Origin: a virus
IMG/VR virus record: IMGVR_UViG_3300009181_000299
Span: 1 to 26,033 of that record
Length of the DNA stretch: 26,033 bases
Reading direction: 5' to 3' (one strand)
This document shows positions 13,363-21,707 of the stretch, one piece after another. Position 1 is the stretch's first letter; the number at the start of each line of letters is the position of its first letter. The notes below the pieces were generated by a model. It was not told where the DNA came from, searched no databases, and saw only the letters and a list, made by a program, of their open reading frames with translations. The position numbers and the translations under genes are program-made.

Positions 13363-13770
13363 TTAAGACGGAACTTCAGAAGACTTCTTTGGCTTAGCCT
13401 TTTTAGGCTTGGCTTTCTTCTTTGGCTTTTCAGAATTAACTTCGGATTGGTTATCTGGTTTCGATGATTCTTGTATATAATCGGTTGAGCCAACCAGGTC
13501 CTCCGTAGTCTCAGATTCTTCTACAGTCTCAGATTCTTCTACAGTCTCAGATTTTTCTACAGTCTCAGATTTTTCTACAATCTCAGATTCTTCTACAGTC
13601 TCAGATTCTTCTACAGTCTCAGATTCTTCTACAGTCTCAGATTCTTTTACTACCTCAAGCTCAGGAACCGAAATAAGGAAGGTTTCCTCCTGCGAATTAT
13701 CAGCCTTTATAAGAGAGTCTGATATTTTATTATCAGGTATTTTTACCCCCATAAAATATTTAATACTCAT
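13363..13770 (-). CDS. Low-complexity Glu/Ser-repeat protein with lysine-rich tail, 135 aa
   Basis: A short globular-looking start (MSIKYFMGVKIPDNKI to about residue 40) is followed by eight hexapeptide repeats of the type E-S-E-T-V-E, an acidic linker and a strongly basic end with KPKKKAKPKKAKPKK. The charge flips from very negative to very positive, and most of it is probably disordered. The start resembles that of the 229-aa protein two genes upstream (MKYFTLKNK...), which may be a shared small domain. No function is known to me. The start is clear: AAGGAG lies ten bases before ATG 13770. It follows the actin-like gene by 24 bases. Confidence 0.75.
   Translation of the reverse strand: MSIKYFMGVKIPDNKISDSLIKADNSQEETFLISVPELEVVKESETVEESETVEESETVEESEIVEKSETVEKSETVEESETVEESETTEDLVGSTDYIQESSKPDNQSEVNSEKPKKKAKPKKAKPKKSSEVPS
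13509..13652 (-). repeat. Eight 18-base tandem repeats encoding ESETVE
   Basis: The plus-strand unit is close to ctcagattcttctacagt, repeated eight times with single-base changes (Glu/Lys and Thr/Ile variants). All copies keep the reading frame. Gain or loss of units would change protein length by six residues without a frameshift. Confidence 0.8.
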
Positions 13771-13794
13771 ACTTCATTACTCCTTATTAGAGAT

Positions 13795-14814
13795 TCAATC
13801 TTCCATCTGACCCAAGACTAATAGACCAGTAGCTACAGATGTCAAAGGATCATGAGCAGCGCGGATTTCAGAGATAGGTATAGGAAATCTACCCTTAAGA
13901 GATTCGAACCGCTCCTTAAATTTTTCCACGAACCCATTTGCCAATGAAGTACCACCAGACACCAAAATCGGTATAGGCTTTGGCACCATTACATTACTTT
14001 TAACTTTATTAAAATGAGCCATTATATTATTTATCGTATAATCTATTAAGTTCTCAAGATATACAGCTAAAGCTTCAGCTTCCCGGCCTTCTGGTGATAA
14101 TATGCTGATACCAGATTCTTTGACAGCACATATCTTTGCAGAAGTAGTTCCGATAGCTCTAGCCGCGCCATTATCTACCCAGTCCCCACCGCGTCCCAAA
14201 CTGAATTCCAACGCACTCATGGCGTTATAACTCAGACAGACGTTAGTCATACCAGAACCATATGAAATACCTAACCCTGAAAAATTCGAATTTGCACACT
14301 CGGAAAAAATGACTGCCAGAGCTTCATTTATAGGCTCAGGAGAATAGCCTATTTCAGTAAGTATTTTTCCTAATACCCTGCTGTGATAAGTGATATCCGA
14401 ACCGCTTACGTCAACAGCGGAAGCAGGAACTGAATAGCAACACCGTTCTCCCAGCTTTCGCGGGTCACCCAAAACGCTCTTTATTATTAACCCTATGACT
14501 TGCTGAGCATCAATTTCACCACTAGCCACAATTCCGCCTGCCATGGGGCGACGTGCTTCTTTATTAAATAAATTTGCAGTCTCCAGGGCTTCATCCCCAA
14601 TGACTAATAGTTTACCACTCAATTCTACGAAGGATGTATTCGATATCTTGAGCATTCTTTTATGTTCAAGAGGCAAATCAAGAAACGCATTTCTCACTCG
14701 GCTAGTTGTAACAGATTTACCTATCTTCCTAGCAGAAACGAAATTCATCGTTCCAACATCTAGACCAACACCAGTTATCAATTCAGGATCTCTATCTTTT
14801 TCTTGTTTCGACAT
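13795..14814 (-). CDS. Actin-like ATPase (MreB/ParM/Hsp70 superfamily), 339 aa
   Basis: The ASKHA nucleotide-binding motifs appear in order: phosphate-1 GVGLDVGTMNF (15-25), connect-1 EPINEALAVIF (160-170), phosphate-2 GLGISYGSGMTNV (180-192), an MreB-like GRGGDWVDNGAARAI (207-221) and the adenosine loop ILVSGGTSLANGF (283-295). Length fits bacterial actins (320-350 residues) and lacks the substrate-binding half of Hsp70. Such proteins form ATP-dependent filaments that segregate plasmids or position phage DNA. This gene sits in the middle of virion genes rather than near replication genes, so a role in assembly or positioning of particles is possible (inference). GGAGATA precedes ATG 14814. 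Confidence 0.85.
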   Translation of the reverse strand: MSKQEKDRDPELITGVGLDVGTMNFVSARKIGKSVTTSRVRNAFLDLPLEHKRMLKISNTSFVELSGKLLVIGDEALETANLFNKEARRPMAGGIVASGEIDAQQVIGLIIKSVLGDPRKLGERCCYSVPASAVDVSGSDITYHSRVLGKILTEIGYSPEPINEALAVIFSECANSNFSGLGISYGSGMTNVCLSYNAMSALEFSLGRGGDWVDNGAARAIGTTSAKICAVKESGISILSPEGREAEALAVYLENLIDYTINNIMAHFNKVKSNVMVPKPIPILVSGGTSLANGFVEKFKERFESLKGRFPIPISEIRAAHDPLTSVATGLLVLGQMED

Positions 14815-14842
14815 ATTATCTCCAGCATTACTTTACTAGTTT

Positions 14843-15532
14843 TTACTTCTTATTCTTCATTTTATTCTTATGTCTTAATCGCTTCAATGATTCAGATGCT
14901 TCGTCGATATCAGGTCTTATTTTTTCTTCTTGATGTAATGTGACATTCACAACTGCTTCTTCTGGCATTATTTTGCTGAGAATAAACATCGGTTCTTCAC
15001 CATTTCCTACCGGACTGGAAATACTGTTAGAAATAAAATTTTCAGTAGATAGCGATCTCGGGGTAATTGTAGAAAATGCATTTTTACCCATGATTTCTAT
15101 CAAATCACTCATTTTATGAATTAGTTCATCTATTCTGGAGTCTTTTTTTCCTGTAGGAACACTCGACATCTCTTCTGAATCCAATGAATCAGGGATGGGT
15201 GAAATCGAAATATTCAGTTCACTTGGTCTGTCCTCGATAACATTAGATTTATTCATCACGTCAGGTTTTCTTATGACGCCATGAGTCTTTAGATTTGATA
15301 CCTTGTTCTTCAGTACACTTTGTAATTCTTGATTACGCTTGTTGAATGGCCAACAGTTTATTTCTCTTATGGGAGATATTTCTAATAGCGATTTTACCTC
15401 CTGCAAAGAACGTGAATTTTGCAAATCTAATTCATTCACCTTTGCTGAGCTACCAAGCGCACTTAGACTGATCCCTAAATCCTCAATATATAATTGAGTA
15501 TTAGTCTTGTTTTTTAATGTAAAATATTTCAT
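14843..15532 (-). CDS. Hypothetical phage protein, 229 aa
   Basis: It begins MKYFTLKNKTNTQLYIEDLG, followed by a segment with VNELDLQNSRSLQEVKSLLE, a layout seen in small phage head-tail region proteins of unknown role. The middle and C-terminal parts are polar and probably flexible, ending in a basic RLRHKNKMKNKK. The preceding in-frame TTG (15535) is possible, but the ATG at 15532 is more likely because it overlaps the upstream gene's TGA by one base (TGATG), a common coupling arrangement. No family motif allows a function call; membership of the virion block is inferred from position. Confidence 0.75.
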   Translation of the reverse strand: MKYFTLKNKTNTQLYIEDLGISLSALGSSAKVNELDLQNSRSLQEVKSLLEISPIREINCWPFNKRNQELQSVLKNKVSNLKTHGVIRKPDVMNKSNVIEDRPSELNISISPIPDSLDSEEMSSVPTGKKDSRIDELIHKMSDLIEIMGKNAFSTITPRSLSTENFISNSISSPVGNGEEPMFILSKIMPEEAVVNVTLHQEEKIRPDIDEASESLKRLRHKNKMKNKK

Positions 15533-16230
15533 CAATATACCGATTTGATTATAGCGTTAAGCTCTCTGGTGAATGAGGATTCAATTATAGAAGAAATTTC
15601 CTCCAATAATTCCTTTACTATACCTTGATAAGTGCCTTTTGGAAAGATCACTTTGCGACTTGTATTTCTAATCTCTCTTTGAAGGGTCATTCTCAACTTA
15701 CCATCTGTTAAGACCTCTAGACTTCTGGGACTAGATGATGCGTATTCTTTATCTACGAGTCTCTCACCAGCATTTTCTGGATTTTTTGCCTTATTTCTAT
15801 CATATGCTACTTTACGGGCATCAGTTTGAGGCTTTCTAGCACTCTTCTGCTTCTTCCTGGCATCCCTAATACCTACCATTCGTTGTGGTTTACCATCAGG
15901 CTTCATCATATAAATTCGTAGGAATTCCTTTGCTTCATCTTTATTTTTAACTTCTCTAGCATTTTTAGAATAAATATTATCTGATTCTTTCCTCATTTTT
16001 TTCATGCTTTCTTCTTCTATAGAGAAAACATCGAGGACTAAATGGAAACTGACACTATCCTTTGACATTTCGGAATATATGGAGTAGTCTTTAAGATATG
16101 GAGAAGAAGAAAACCCTGAATCATCTAAGATTCTCTTAAATGCAGTCAGACCCTTTATAGCTATTGGCTCCAAGACATCAAGTATTCTGTCTTCGAGCAG
16201 GTGATTTAATTTATCAAAATTAAAATTCAT
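15532..16230 (-). CDS. Hypothetical phage protein, 232 aa
   Basis: It begins MNFNFDKLNHLLEDRILDVL and is mostly helical, with a highly basic central region (about residues 118-155: RDARKKQKSARKPQTDARKV) and a C-terminal helix ending AIIKSVY. A 'SVSFHLVLDVFSIEEE' segment (about residues 59-74) looks like a beta-hairpin. No enzyme motif is seen. Its ATG overlaps the upstream gene's stop (ATGA) and its TGA overlaps the next ATG (TGATG), so it is translationally coupled on both sides. A neck or head-completion role is possible from position and size only. Confidence 0.7.
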   Translation of the reverse strand: MNFNFDKLNHLLEDRILDVLEPIAIKGLTAFKRILDDSGFSSSPYLKDYSIYSEMSKDSVSFHLVLDVFSIEEESMKKMRKESDNIYSKNAREVKNKDEAKEFLRIYMMKPDGKPQRMVGIRDARKKQKSARKPQTDARKVAYDRNKAKNPENAGERLVDKEYASSSPRSLEVLTDGKLRMTLQREIRNTSRKVIFPKGTYQGIVKELLEEISSIIESSFTRELNAIIKSVY

Positions 16231-17540
16231 CTTCTGTAGGTATTTTCGTAAACCACAGTTCTGCCTCTAAATTCTCTTTCGTCCGGTATAACTTGTCTTT
16301 CGGTAGTCATCGGGGTGGCTTTACCTTCACCTTCTATGATATACCGCGTTTCAGGCACCACTAATGTGCTCACATCCAATACCGGCACCTTATAACGAAT
16401 ATCACCTTCATCTAGGTGTGAAATAGAAAAGTGCTGTTGAAGCTGCATACCCCTATTTGATGGCATACGAACAGGGCCTATTCCGTATCTATCACCATTT
16501 AATTTAATAATGAAATCTCTTTGAGATAATAATGGTTGAGGGCCAGTCCAAGTTTCATATGAATGCACCATGGATCTACCTCTATTACTTTGAGTTATGT
16601 TGACTTCAGAATCATCAGGAGACAACACTACATCATAAGGCCCATCATAACCACCTATGAATCCAGTCGCATAACACAATAAACAATCAGAAGCAGGTTG
16701 TTTATTTTCTACACTATAGCAACCACATCGTTCACCAATATGTTTTCTAATAAATACTTTTGATCTTTCTCCTCCCTGTTGGAGAATAAACTTGTTTCTA
16801 CGGACTGCTTCTCTCCATATCCAGTCTAGTTTTTCTACTTCTCTAGTGTTAGTAGAACTAGCTACTTTTAACGGAGTTTCTATAAAACTACCGTTCGAGT
16901 CCACAGCAACAGTTGTGATTCTGTAGAAAATCCTCTGGTATAAATTGGTTTTAAGACCCTCTTTTAAATAACGGTAACTGACTAAAGAAACGGACCCGAC
17001 CAAAGGCAATACAGGGTCAGTATAAGTTTGATTCGCTACATCAAAATATTTATCAGTATCTAATTCCACTTCTCCAGAAGTACTAACTATACTCTTCACC
17101 CTAGCATTTAGTCCATCTACGGTCACAAACACATTTAGATTTGCACACTCAGTACCCAAAGATGGTTGTATTACAACTGGTTTATTGGCAGTTCTAAATA
17201 TATATCTACCACTAGGGTCAGAAGTTCCAAAGCAACTATATGAATTGCTGATATCTTCTTGTAGGATTACACTGATTCTAGTATTATCCCTATAGAAGTT
17301 TACCTGAATTGGAGAAGCATTTAGTCTGAAAAATGGACCAAATTCAGAATCGAAGCTTCTATAAATATTGGTTCCAATGATATTGAATTTAGTATTTGAG
17401 GATATTTCAGCAGGATTTGACCACCATATATCTACAGTATTGTTCTCAAATCCTACAGAACAAGTAACATTAAGTGGGGGAAGAGGATTAGAAGGTATTA
17501 CTTCTAATATGGAGGGAGATCTATCAGGAGGAGAAGGCAT
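16227..17540 (-). CDS. Putative virion connector protein with Cys4 motif, 437 aa
   Basis: The N-terminal ~110 residues (PLPPLNVTCSVGFENNTVDI and GTNIYRSFD at 56-64) look like a fibronectin-type or Ig-like fold. Residues about 270-300 carry C272-x-C274 and C286-x2-C289, followed by YATGFIGGYDGPYD; this CxC...CxxC-GTG-GGY pattern recurs in virion proteins of large phages and probably binds zinc. The C-terminal part, with an RDFIIKLNGDRYGIGPVRMPS segment, is beta-rich. It lies upstream of the sheath block, so a head-tail connector or neck role is inferred. GGGAG is about ten bases before ATG 17540; the stop overlaps the next gene's ATG by four bases. Confidence 0.75.
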   Translation of the reverse strand: MPSPPDRSPSILEVIPSNPLPPLNVTCSVGFENNTVDIWWSNPAEISSNTKFNIIGTNIYRSFDSEFGPFFRLNASPIQVNFYRDNTRISVILQEDISNSYSCFGTSDPSGRYIFRTANKPVVIQPSLGTECANLNVFVTVDGLNARVKSIVSTSGEVELDTDKYFDVANQTYTDPVLPLVGSVSLVSYRYLKEGLKTNLYQRIFYRITTVAVDSNGSFIETPLKVASSTNTREVEKLDWIWREAVRRNKFILQQGGERSKVFIRKHIGERCGCYSVENKQPASDCLLCYATGFIGGYDGPYDVVLSPDDSEVNITQSNRGRSMVHSYETWTGPQPLLSQRDFIIKLNGDRYGIGPVRMPSNRGMQLQQHFSISHLDEGDIRYKVPVLDVSTLVVPETRYIIEGEGKATPMTTERQVIPDEREFRGRTVVYENTYRR

Positions 17541-17572
17541 CCTGATAAATCTCCCTCATAAGAAATTGGACG

Positions 17573-17824
17573 CTAGTCCTTTTTCTTTAAGGTGAATTGA
17601 ATCTCACCATCCGGAGTCAGGTTAAGACTCTCAATTGATCCTGGATCGACGTCGTTTGCCTTCAGATAGTCATCTAGGGTTTTTTGTCTTGCGACATATA
17701 AATTATCTATAGCATCAAGCATCTTTCGGGCCTTTAGATTCAAGACCGTATACTCATTAGACCAATGAGTTATAGACGCTTCGTACTGGGTTAGTTTATT
17801 GAATTCCTCAGACGGTAATTTCAT
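17573..17824 (-). CDS. Small helical phage protein, 83 aa
   Basis: The product, MKLPSEEFNKLTQYEAS..., is mainly one or two long helices (ASITHWSNEYTVLNLKARKML, DNLYVARQKTLDDYL), probably a coiled coil, ending in LTPDGEIQFTLKKKD. No function is known to me. An in-frame GTG at 17833 would add three residues; I prefer ATG 17824, since neither has a strong Shine-Dalgarno site and ATG is the commoner codon. It lies directly between the acidic protein gene and the connector-like gene, in the same orientation, with gaps of 17 and 32 bases. Confidence 0.7.
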   Translation of the reverse strand: MKLPSEEFNKLTQYEASITHWSNEYTVLNLKARKMLDAIDNLYVARQKTLDDYLKANDVDPGSIESLNLTPDGEIQFTLKKKD

Positions 17825-17841
17825 ATCTTTCACAATAAAAA

Positions 17842-18534
<693 letters not shown>

Positions 18535-18714
18535 ATATACCACCTTTCATTATGAATCTAATAATATATCAATTAAATAATACTTATCAAGTATAACACT
18601 CATGTCATATCATCTAGACATTCCAATGAGCAATTAGTCTACCTTGGTCCGAGCAAAACAAATGTATTGAAAATACTATCTAAACTGCAAATAAACAATT
18701 CAGTGGATCCTGAG

Positions 18715-19692
18715 TTAAAGAATTTTTCTTAGCCACTCCCAATTAGAGTCATACCATCTGAATGTTTCTTTAAATCCATGCATAAAGTCATACTTCGGTT
18801 CATAACCTATGAGAGACCCTGCCCTCTCAATACTACTCAAAGTATGTTTCACATCCCCTACTCTAGCAGGAGCTTGGTTTACTAATATAGTGTCATACTT
18901 ATATCGAATTAAATCTAAAATATCATTATTAGATATGGAAACACCAGTACCTATATTCAAGATTTCACACCCACAAGTTTTAGTGACGGCAGACTTTGCA
19001 AGAGCTCTTACAACATCTTGAACGAACACCATATCCCGAGTCTGTGTACCATCGCCATCACTCCTAAGCACTAGACCACTAAATAATGCTGTTAACCATG
19101 CAGAAACGGCAGTGGAATAAGCAGAGTTTCCTAATTGATTGGGTCCATATACATTGAAAAATCTTAGACATATAGAATCTAGTCCATATAAATCTGAGTA
19201 TAGCTTAAGATAATTTTCAATAATTAATTTTTGAAGGGCATAAGGAGATTTTGGGTTTGGTATTTCTGATTCTAAAGTAGGCAAGTTCTTAGATTCCCCA
19301 TAAATAGCAGAGGATGACGCAAATATAAATTTACTGACATTGTCCCTACAGGCATCCACTAACATCAATGATTTCGTAACATTTATATCATTTGATTCGA
19401 CCGGATTTGATACAGAATATCCTACTCTCGGATTTGCCGCTAAATGAAATACAAAATCGTAAGTTTTCCGACTAATTCTTTCTAATACTTCAGGTGAGCA
19501 AAAATCTTCCACCCACAACCGTTCAGAACGTAGTTCTACATTTAAGAACTCTTTTTTTCCACTAGATAAATCATCTACTATATCTAAATCCCAACCGATT
19601 TCCTGAATGAAATTGGATAAGTTACTACCGATAAACCCGGCCCCACCCGTTATAAGACATTTAGGTTTGGAGACCGTCACTTCGTTTCCCAT
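18715..19692 (-). CDS. NAD-dependent sugar-nucleotide epimerase, GalE-like
   Basis: An extended short-chain dehydrogenase/reductase that probably interconverts C4 epimers of UDP-sugars in the cytoplasm. The NAD-binding GGAGFIG is at 16-22, the acidic end of beta-2 at D40-D41, the HLAA motif at 83-86, the catalytic Ser region SSSAIYG at 126-132 and YALQK (Y151, K155). Length (325 residues) is normal, and the VYGPNQ and TRDMVFVQDV segments are usual in UDP-glucose/UDP-GlcNAc 4-epimerases. The exact substrate cannot be read. Its start lies inside the previous gene (16-base overlap), making it the last gene of the six-gene sugar operon. The 171 bases between it and 18543 hold no supported gene. 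Confidence 0.88.
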   Translation of the reverse strand: MGNEVTVSKPKCLITGGAGFIGSNLSNFIQEIGWDLDIVDDLSSGKKEFLNVELRSERLWVEDFCSPEVLERISRKTYDFVFHLAANPRVGYSVSNPVESNDINVTKSLMLVDACRDNVSKFIFASSSAIYGESKNLPTLESEIPNPKSPYALQKLIIENYLKLYSDLYGLDSICLRFFNVYGPNQLGNSAYSTAVSAWLTALFSGLVLRSDGDGTQTRDMVFVQDVVRALAKSAVTKTCGCEILNIGTGVSISNNDILDLIRYKYDTILVNQAPARVGDVKHTLSSIERAGSLIGYEPKYDFMHGFKETFRWYDSNWEWLRKIL

Positions 19693-20603
19693 ATTCTCTT
19701 AATACCCTCCTCAAAGGAAGTGTAAACAGGATTTAGTAATCGGTTTAATTTTTCAGAATCAATAGCGTACCTAATACCATGACCAGGACGGTCTTCTACA
19801 GATAACACAACATCTTCAAAAGTTAAACGGTAATAATGTTTCGCATTATATTGATTAATAACGCTATTAATCACCTGAGTGTTATCCAGCGATATATTTG
19901 AACTTAAGTTATAAACACCATTCCATTCAGTTTTCCCATTACATACTATTTCATATATAAGAGAGGCCGTATCCTCCACATAAGTCCACTCCCTGGTATG
20001 CACTCCTCTACCATATAAAGGAAATCTATCTTTTTTGTTTAATTTCTCAAGCAGTTTTGGTATGAATTTTTCGTGATATTGGCGAGGTCCATAATTATTT
20101 GAAGGCCTTATTATTAAATATTCCAACCCTTGAGTGTGATGAAACGATTGAATTATTTGATCTGCAGCGGCTTTGGTGGCAGAGTACGGATTTTTCGGAT
20201 TTAAACTTGCATTCTCATTAAATGACCCTTCACAACACGAACCATATACTTTATCAGTCGATATGTGAACTAGAGGGATTTTATGCTTTAAACAGGCCTC
20301 TGACACACTTGTAGTGCCTATTATGTTTGAATAAATGAAAGGAAGAATATCTTTAATAGAATTTTCAACATGAGTTTCAGCTGCTAGATTTATCACTAAA
20401 TCGGGCTTTTCGCCACTCAATAGACTATTAAAACCAACTCTGTCAGAAATATCAAGTTTATATAAGGTACAAGGATGGTAATATGATTCATTATCAGTGT
20501 GGGTAAAAGAGTCAACTATTACCACCTTAGATTTTTTCGAGATAAAATGATCTACTACGTGGCTCCCTATGAAACCGCATCCTCCAGTGATTATTACCTT
20601 CAT
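19677..20603 (-). CDS. dTDP-glucose 4,6-dehydratase-like protein (RmlB family)
   Basis: An extended SDR with GGCGFIG (7-13), INLAAETHVENSI (71-83), the active-site segment HISTDKVYG (113-121), YSATK (Y140, K144) and RPSNNYGPRQYHEKFIP (166-182), all in the RmlB order and spacing. It would remove water from a nucleotide-glucose to give a 4-keto-6-deoxy sugar, the branch point for rhamnose and amino-deoxy sugars. One oddity: RmlB enzymes have T-D-E, but here it is T116-D117-K118, so the acid-base Glu is replaced by Lys, as in other dehydratase groups. Substrate or reaction may therefore differ. AGGAA precedes ATG 20603; the next gene overlaps by 16 bases. Confidence 0.85.
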   Translation of the reverse strand: MKVIITGGCGFIGSHVVDHFISKKSKVVIVDSFTHTDNESYYHPCTLYKLDISDRVGFNSLLSGEKPDLVINLAAETHVENSIKDILPFIYSNIIGTTSVSEACLKHKIPLVHISTDKVYGSCCEGSFNENASLNPKNPYSATKAAADQIIQSFHHTQGLEYLIIRPSNNYGPRQYHEKFIPKLLEKLNKKDRFPLYGRGVHTREWTYVEDTASLIYEIVCNGKTEWNGVYNLSSNISLDNTQVINSVINQYNAKHYYRLTFEDVVLSVEDRPGHGIRYAIDSEKLNRLLNPVYTSFEEGIKRIWETK

Positions 20604-20652
20604 TTTAATTCCTGGTACTTAAATCACTAATCCAATAAAGAGGGTTGCATGT

Positions 20653-21009
20653 CTAAATCGGGTCTAAAAATCCACAATACTTACACGGATAGCAGCATTT
20701 ATGTGACCAAACATCATTAGTAGTGTGGCAGTCACACTGGCAAGAAGTGCTTCTATGAACACATTTATGCTCTATACGATAATCTTCAGTTAAACGCTTG
20801 TTACAGAATTCGTGGTGCCTAGAAGCACAAGGATGATGAGAAGATTCATAGTACTCTGGCCCATTATATCCGCAAAGAAAACATGGAGCCTCACACATTA
20901 AACCCTTCTTAAAAAGAAGATTTTCAAGCCGCAAGATTTTACCCTTGAGACAGTTAATTTCCGATTCAAAATCCTTTACCTGCTCTCCATCATTCATAGG
21001 ACACCCCAT
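20653..21009 (-). CDS. Cys/His-rich probable zinc-binding protein, 118 aa
   Basis: It has 15 Cys and at least nine His in 118 residues. After a short N-terminal coiled-coil-like helix (EINCLKGKILRLENLLFKKG, about 17-36) come CxxC at 43-46, HHPC...HHEFC at about 58-69, CxCxC at 90-94, and CCYPCKYC at 105-112. This points to two or more zinc sites. I do not recognise the family. It lies between a glycosyltransferase-like gene (16-base overlap) and the dehydratase gene, so it is co-transcribed with the sugar cassette; a structural or regulatory partner role is guesswork. A second in-frame ATG four codons in is an alternative start. Confidence 0.7.
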   Translation of the reverse strand: MGCPMNDGEQVKDFESEINCLKGKILRLENLLFKKGLMCEAPCFLCGYNGPEYYESSHHPCASRHHEFCNKRLTEDYRIEHKCVHRSTSCQCDCHTTNDVWSHKCCYPCKYCGFLDPI

Positions 21010-21707
21010 CGGTAATCAAGCACGAAGATAATTCGAAAATTGTGTTTCATCGTGACCCCCGGATACCATCTTATTGGAAGAATATCCAATAATTCTATAT
21101 AGGCCATGGAGTTCATATCCCATGATATTTTTCCATTCATTCGAGTTCTCAAATCAACAACAGTTCTAATAGACTCATTTAGATTATAAATATATTTTCT
21201 GGGACATACCCACACTGACCCAGCGAATCTCCAATGAGCTTTACTATCGTCAATCAACCCTTTTGACCAACATCCGGGCAAGGATATGGCGTCGTAGTCT
21301 TTAAAAGACACGTCACCAATGAAGTCCTGAACTACAGACTCTTTTATATTCCTTTGCTTAAAGACCGTATATTCAATCCAGGCAAATATATCAACATCAT
21401 GATGAATGTCTGCAGCCATTTTCATCCATTCATATCTCTGTAGTAGGACTATATTTGAAATTGCGGCGTGTTGAGGCTCAGCATATCTATCATTCGGAGG
21501 ATTAGAATCACTAGGCATTAAAGCAGGATTATCCCGCAAAAATTTATGAGCCCAACAATCACTAAGATTCCATCCCTGATCGAATGCGTGGATATTTTGA
21601 GGAATAGCCGCCTTTAACTTATCCCCCAAATCACGACATTGTGTTTCTGACAGGTGCCGAGCAGGAAAAGCATTAGGGACGAAACCAGTTACAGCCATTA
21701 CCTTCAT
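20994..21707 (-). CDS. Putative glycosyltransferase, HtrL/YibB-like, 237 aa
   Basis: It shares a motif order with the gene at 22308-23006: an internal HHDVDIFAWIEYTVFK (102-117) matching RILSWVDFG there, HWRFAGSVWV (158-167) matching AWRFCGGFYVG, and SWDMNSMAYIELL...RWYPG (195-217) matching TWEVNIWSMMES...WYYAG. These are the features of the HtrL_YibB family, which is thought to be glycosyltransferase-like; the acidic residue after the first Trp would serve metal or nucleotide binding (inference). The ATG overlaps the methyltransferase stop by four bases (ATGA). It likely adds a sugar made or modified by the downstream enzymes, acceptor unknown. Confidence 0.65.
   Translation of the reverse strand: MKVMAVTGFVPNAFPARHLSETQCRDLGDKLKAAIPQNIHAFDQGWNLSDCWAHKFLRDNPALMPSDSNPPNDRYAEPQHAAISNIVLLQRYEWMKMAADIHHDVDIFAWIEYTVFKQRNIKESVVQDFIGDVSFKDYDAISLPGCWSKGLIDDSKAHWRFAGSVWVCPRKYIYNLNESIRTVVDLRTRMNGKISWDMNSMAYIELLDILPIRWYPGVTMKHNFRIIFVLDYRWGVL

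Noticed and set aside
13502-13652. CRISPR-like regularly spaced repeats
   Set aside because: The 18-base units are contiguous with no unique spacers and encode in-frame ESETVE hexapeptides.
18585-18732. Plus-strand open frame reading EQLVYLGPSKTNVLKILSKL and ending at TAG 18730
   Set aside because: It looks protein-like but has no usable start codon or ribosome site, and its end overlaps the epimerase gene. It could be a gene remnant, but the evidence is too thin to list it.
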